Shown one piece after another: positions 5,532 to 7,447 of a DNA stretch of 7,447 bases. Numbering within the stretch: position 1 is the stretch's first letter; every line of letters begins with the position of its first letter. Source of the stretch: SCUN01 sp964343975 (lineage in GTDB: Bacteria; Acidobacteriota; Vicinamibacteria; Vicinamibacterales; SCN-69-37). A program made the translations under genes and the position numbers. Under the pieces are notes generated by a model. The model had not been told where the DNA came from. It saw only the letters and a program-made list of their open reading frames with translations, and ran no database searches. The stretch lies in assembly GCA_964343975.1 (NCBI GenBank), contig CAYFLU010000161.1:1-7447 (forward strand), given 5' to 3'.

Positions 5532-7447
5532 CTACTTCTTCAATCGGAGGTTGTCTTCGAACAGCTTGAAGATGCGCTTGTACTCGTCGGCCCACGACGT
5601 CTCTTCCGTGAAGCCGTGGTTCTCGACCGGGTACGGCGCAATCGCCCAGTTGTCCTTGCGCAATTCGATCAGGCGCTGAATGAGCCGCACCGAGTCCTGG
5701 AAGAACACGTTCGTGTCGACCATGCCGTGCAGGATCAGCAGCTGCCCCTTCAGCCCTTCGGCGAAGTAGATCGGCGAGCTGCGACGATAGGCCTCCATGT
5801 CGTTGGTCGGCACGTTGAGGATGTTCGACGTGTAGCCGTGGTTGTAGTGCGACCAATCCGTCACGGGACGAAGCGCCGCGCCGGCCGCGAACGTGTCGGG
5901 CGACGTGAACATCGCCATCAGCGTGATGAAACCGCCGTAGCTGCCGCCATACACGCCGATGCGCTTCGGATCGACCTTCTCGGTCGCCACCAGGAACTTC
6001 GCGCCATCGACGACGTCGTCGAGGTCCTTGCCGCCCATGTGGCGGTAGATCGCCGTGCGCCAGTCGCGGCCGTAGCCCGAGCTCGCGCGGTAGTCGGGAT
6101 CGAGCACCACGTAGCCCTTCGACGCGAGCATGTTGTTGAACATGTACTCGCGGAAGTAGGTGCTCCAGTACTTGTGCGCGTTCTGCAGGTAGCCGGCGCC
6201 GTGCACGAAGATCACGGCCGGCTTCTTCGGATCGCGCTTCGCGCCGATCATCTCCGGCGTGTAGAGACGCGCGTAGACGTCCTGACCGTCGCGCGTCTTG
6301 TAGGTGATCACCTTCGGGTCGATCCACTTGAACTTCGACCACTCCTCCGTCGGCGTGGTCGTCACCTGCACGGCCTTCGCGCCCGGCGTCACCGGCATCA
6401 CGTACACCTCCGGCGGCTTCGTGCTGTAGGAGTAGATGAGCGCGGCCGTCTTTTCATCGGGCGAGATCGTGGCTTCGTTCGACCCGGTCATCGTCGTGAT
6501 CTTCGTGCGGGGGCCGCCGTCGACGCTCATCGTGTAGAGATGGCGTTCGCCCGGGTGTACTTCGTTCGTCGTGATGAAGAGCGTCTTGCGGTCGGCCGAC
6601 AGCTGCGCCGCCGTCACTTCCCACTTGCCGGACGTGAGTGCCACGGCCTTCGGCTGCGCCGCCGACACATCGAGCGAGTAGATGTGCAGTGCGCCGTCCT
6701 TCTCGGCCATGAAGAGGATGCGCTTGCTGTCGTTCAGCCACGTGAAACCGCCACCGCCAAATCCGCCCGCGGCGCCCGGCGCCGTCACGCCCGCTTCACG
6801 AATCCACGCGTCGTCGTGATACGTGTCAAGCACCTGCGCTTTGCCCGTCGCCGGGTCGAGGCGCAGATACCAGCGGTCTTTGTTGTCCTGCGAACTGGCG
6901 GCGACCACGGTGTTCGCGCCGTCCGGCGACACGTCGGGGGCGTTCCAATCCACGATGCGGGCGGCGTCGGAGTTGAGTTCCTTGCCGCCGAACGTCGAGC
7001 TGTCGGCCCACACCGACTTGTTGTCCTTGAGGTTCAGAATCGCGAGCTTGCGGACGGACTGGGCGTCGCCCACGTTCGTGCGGCCGTTGATCATCTCGGG
7101 GAACGAGGACGCCGTCACGTAGTTCGGCACGTCCTGACCACGCGCCGGCAGTTCCGGGCGCTCGGTCACGTTGATGAACACGTAGTTCTCATCCGACGAC
7201 AGCACGAGGTCGGTCACCGACTGGCGGTCGGTGAGCGTGAAGCGCGGCAGCGGTGCGGCCGGGCCGCCCCCCGCGCCGCCGCGGCCGCCACGGCCGCCGC
7301 CCTGCGCGCCGGCGCCGCCCGCGCGCTGCGCTTCCTGGTTGCGCACGAACTCGATGAGGTTGGCTTCTTCCTGACGCATCAGCTTCTGGGCTTCGGTCAG
7401 CGCGCCCGTCTGTGTCCCCGCGGCGCCACCTGCCGCGCCACCGGCGC
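5532..7447 (-). CDS. S9-family prolyl-oligopeptidase-like serine peptidase, 5' end cut by window
   Basis: The frame is open from the window edge to a TAG at 5532; 22 codons precede the first internal Met at 7379, so the true start and any signal peptide lie outside. Numbering from that Met (615 residues), residues 20-43 are a Gly/Arg-rich tract, about 48-350 form a beta-propeller of the DPP-IV N-terminal type (DLVLSSDENYVFINVTE, then repeated blocks such as ISPDEKTAALIYS), and about 353-615 are the alpha/beta-hydrolase domain. The triad is intact: Ser480 in GGSYGG (codon 5942-5940), Asp555 in HGMVDTNVFF and His588 in ENHGF. VIFVHGAGYLQ at 390-400 lies in the oxyanion region. Relatives remove dipeptides or cut short proline-containing peptides and are usually exported; substrate here is unknown. 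A link to pyrE beyond adjacency is not evident. Confidence 0.92.
   Translation of the reverse strand, partial: AGGAAGGAAGTQTGALTEAQKLMRQEEANLIEFVRNQEAQRAGGAGAQGGGRGGRGGAGGGPAAPLPRFTLTDRQSVTDLVLSSDENYVFINVTERPELPARGQDVPNYVTASSFPEMINGRTNVGDAQSVRKLAILNLKDNKSVWADSSTFGGKELNSDAARIVDWNAPDVSPDGANTVVAASSQDNKDRWYLRLDPATGKAQVLDTYHDDAWIREAGVTAPGAAGGFGGGGFTWLNDSKRILFMAEKDGALHIYSLDVSAAQPKAVALTSGKWEVTAAQLSADRKTLFITTNEVHPGERHLYTMSVDGGPRTKITTMTGSNEATISPDEKTAALIYSYSTKPPEVYVMPVTPGAKAVQVTTTPTEEWSKFKWIDPKVITYKTRDGQDVYARLYTPEMIGAKRDPKKPAVIFVHGAGYLQNAHKYWSTYFREYMFNNMLASKGYVVLDPDYRASSGYGRDWRTAIYRHMGGKDLDDVVDGAKFLVATEKVDPKRIGVYGGSYGGFITLMAMFTSPDTFAAGAALRPVTDWSHYNHGYTSNILNVPTNDMEAYRRSSPIYFAEGLKGQLLILHGMVDTNVFFQDSVRLIQRLIELRKDNWAIAPYPVENHGFTEETSWADEYKRIFKLFEDNLRLKK
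7251..7322 (-). repeat. Low-complexity Gly/Arg/Ala-coding tract in the peptidase gene
   Basis: Twenty-four codons (residues 20-43 counted from Met at 7379) are almost only Gly, Ala, Arg, Gln and Pro, with GGGRGGRGGAGGG at the centre. The DNA is a run of GCC/GGC-type triplets. A second Gly/Ala stretch (AGGAAGGAAG) is encoded at 7416-7445. Both lie before the propeller, so they look like a flexible linker between a presumed signal peptide and the folded enzyme. Confidence 0.7.

Noticed and set aside
5532..7379. S9 peptidase starting at the Met at 7379
   Set aside because: The frame continues upstream to the window edge with a plausible continuation (LTEAQKL), so this Met is internal and the gene is marked as partial.
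1..7447. Possible hidden mobile element, CRISPR array, tRNA or novel defence system
   Set aside because: I read both strands and found no direct-repeat array, transposase, integrase, terminal inverted repeats or tRNA-like fold. All sequence but short gaps is taken by housekeeping-type genes.

Overview
The window is a high-GC stretch of bacterial chromosome with every gene on the minus strand. It holds six complete genes and one cut gene at each end. Reading in the direction of transcription (high to low coordinates) the order is: S9-family serine peptidase (5' end cut by the window) - pyrE - truA - uppS - cdsA - dxr - rseP - short unknown gene (3' end cut). Nothing lies on the plus strand; the long plus-strand open frames are shadows expected at this GC content. 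The largest gap is 36 nt, so no stretch over 300 bases lacks a gene. I see no tRNA, rRNA, insertion sequence, CRISPR array, prophage or attachment site.

The likely source is a Gram-negative-type, high-GC environmental bacterium. Gemmatimonadota is my best guess, at moderate confidence. It rests on the Thermus-type PyrE with a CPxC tail, the type of S9 peptidase, and the uppS-cdsA-dxr-rseP block. This is inference from remembered family features, not from a search.

Region by region: 5532-7447 encodes a probably exported prolyl-oligopeptidase-like enzyme with a Gly/Arg-rich linker, a beta-propeller and an intact Ser-Asp-His triad. A 36-nt gap with a GC-rich hairpin and a good Shine-Dalgarno (SD) sequence leads into pyrE (pyrimidine synthesis), then truA (tRNA pseudouridylation). 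Next come uppS, cdsA and dxr, joined by 4-nt GTGA stop/start overlaps, and rseP 9 nt further on. Dxr makes MEP, the precursor of isoprenoids. UppS turns isoprenoid units into the undecaprenyl carrier lipid used for cell-wall and envelope polymers. CdsA makes CDP-diacylglycerol for phospholipids. RseP is a membrane-embedded protease that in other bacteria controls envelope stress. The four together form a compact envelope and lipid module, found in similar order in many bacteria. The final small gene encodes a charged, helix-rich protein I do not recognise.

I found no new defence system, mobile element or other exotic system. The second-look items are modest: an unusually short CdsA, the lack of SD sequences through the cdsA-dxr-rseP block, the tandem-GTG start of truA, the hairpin before pyrE, the PyrE cysteine tail, the RGG-like tract in the peptidase, and the unknown gene after rseP.
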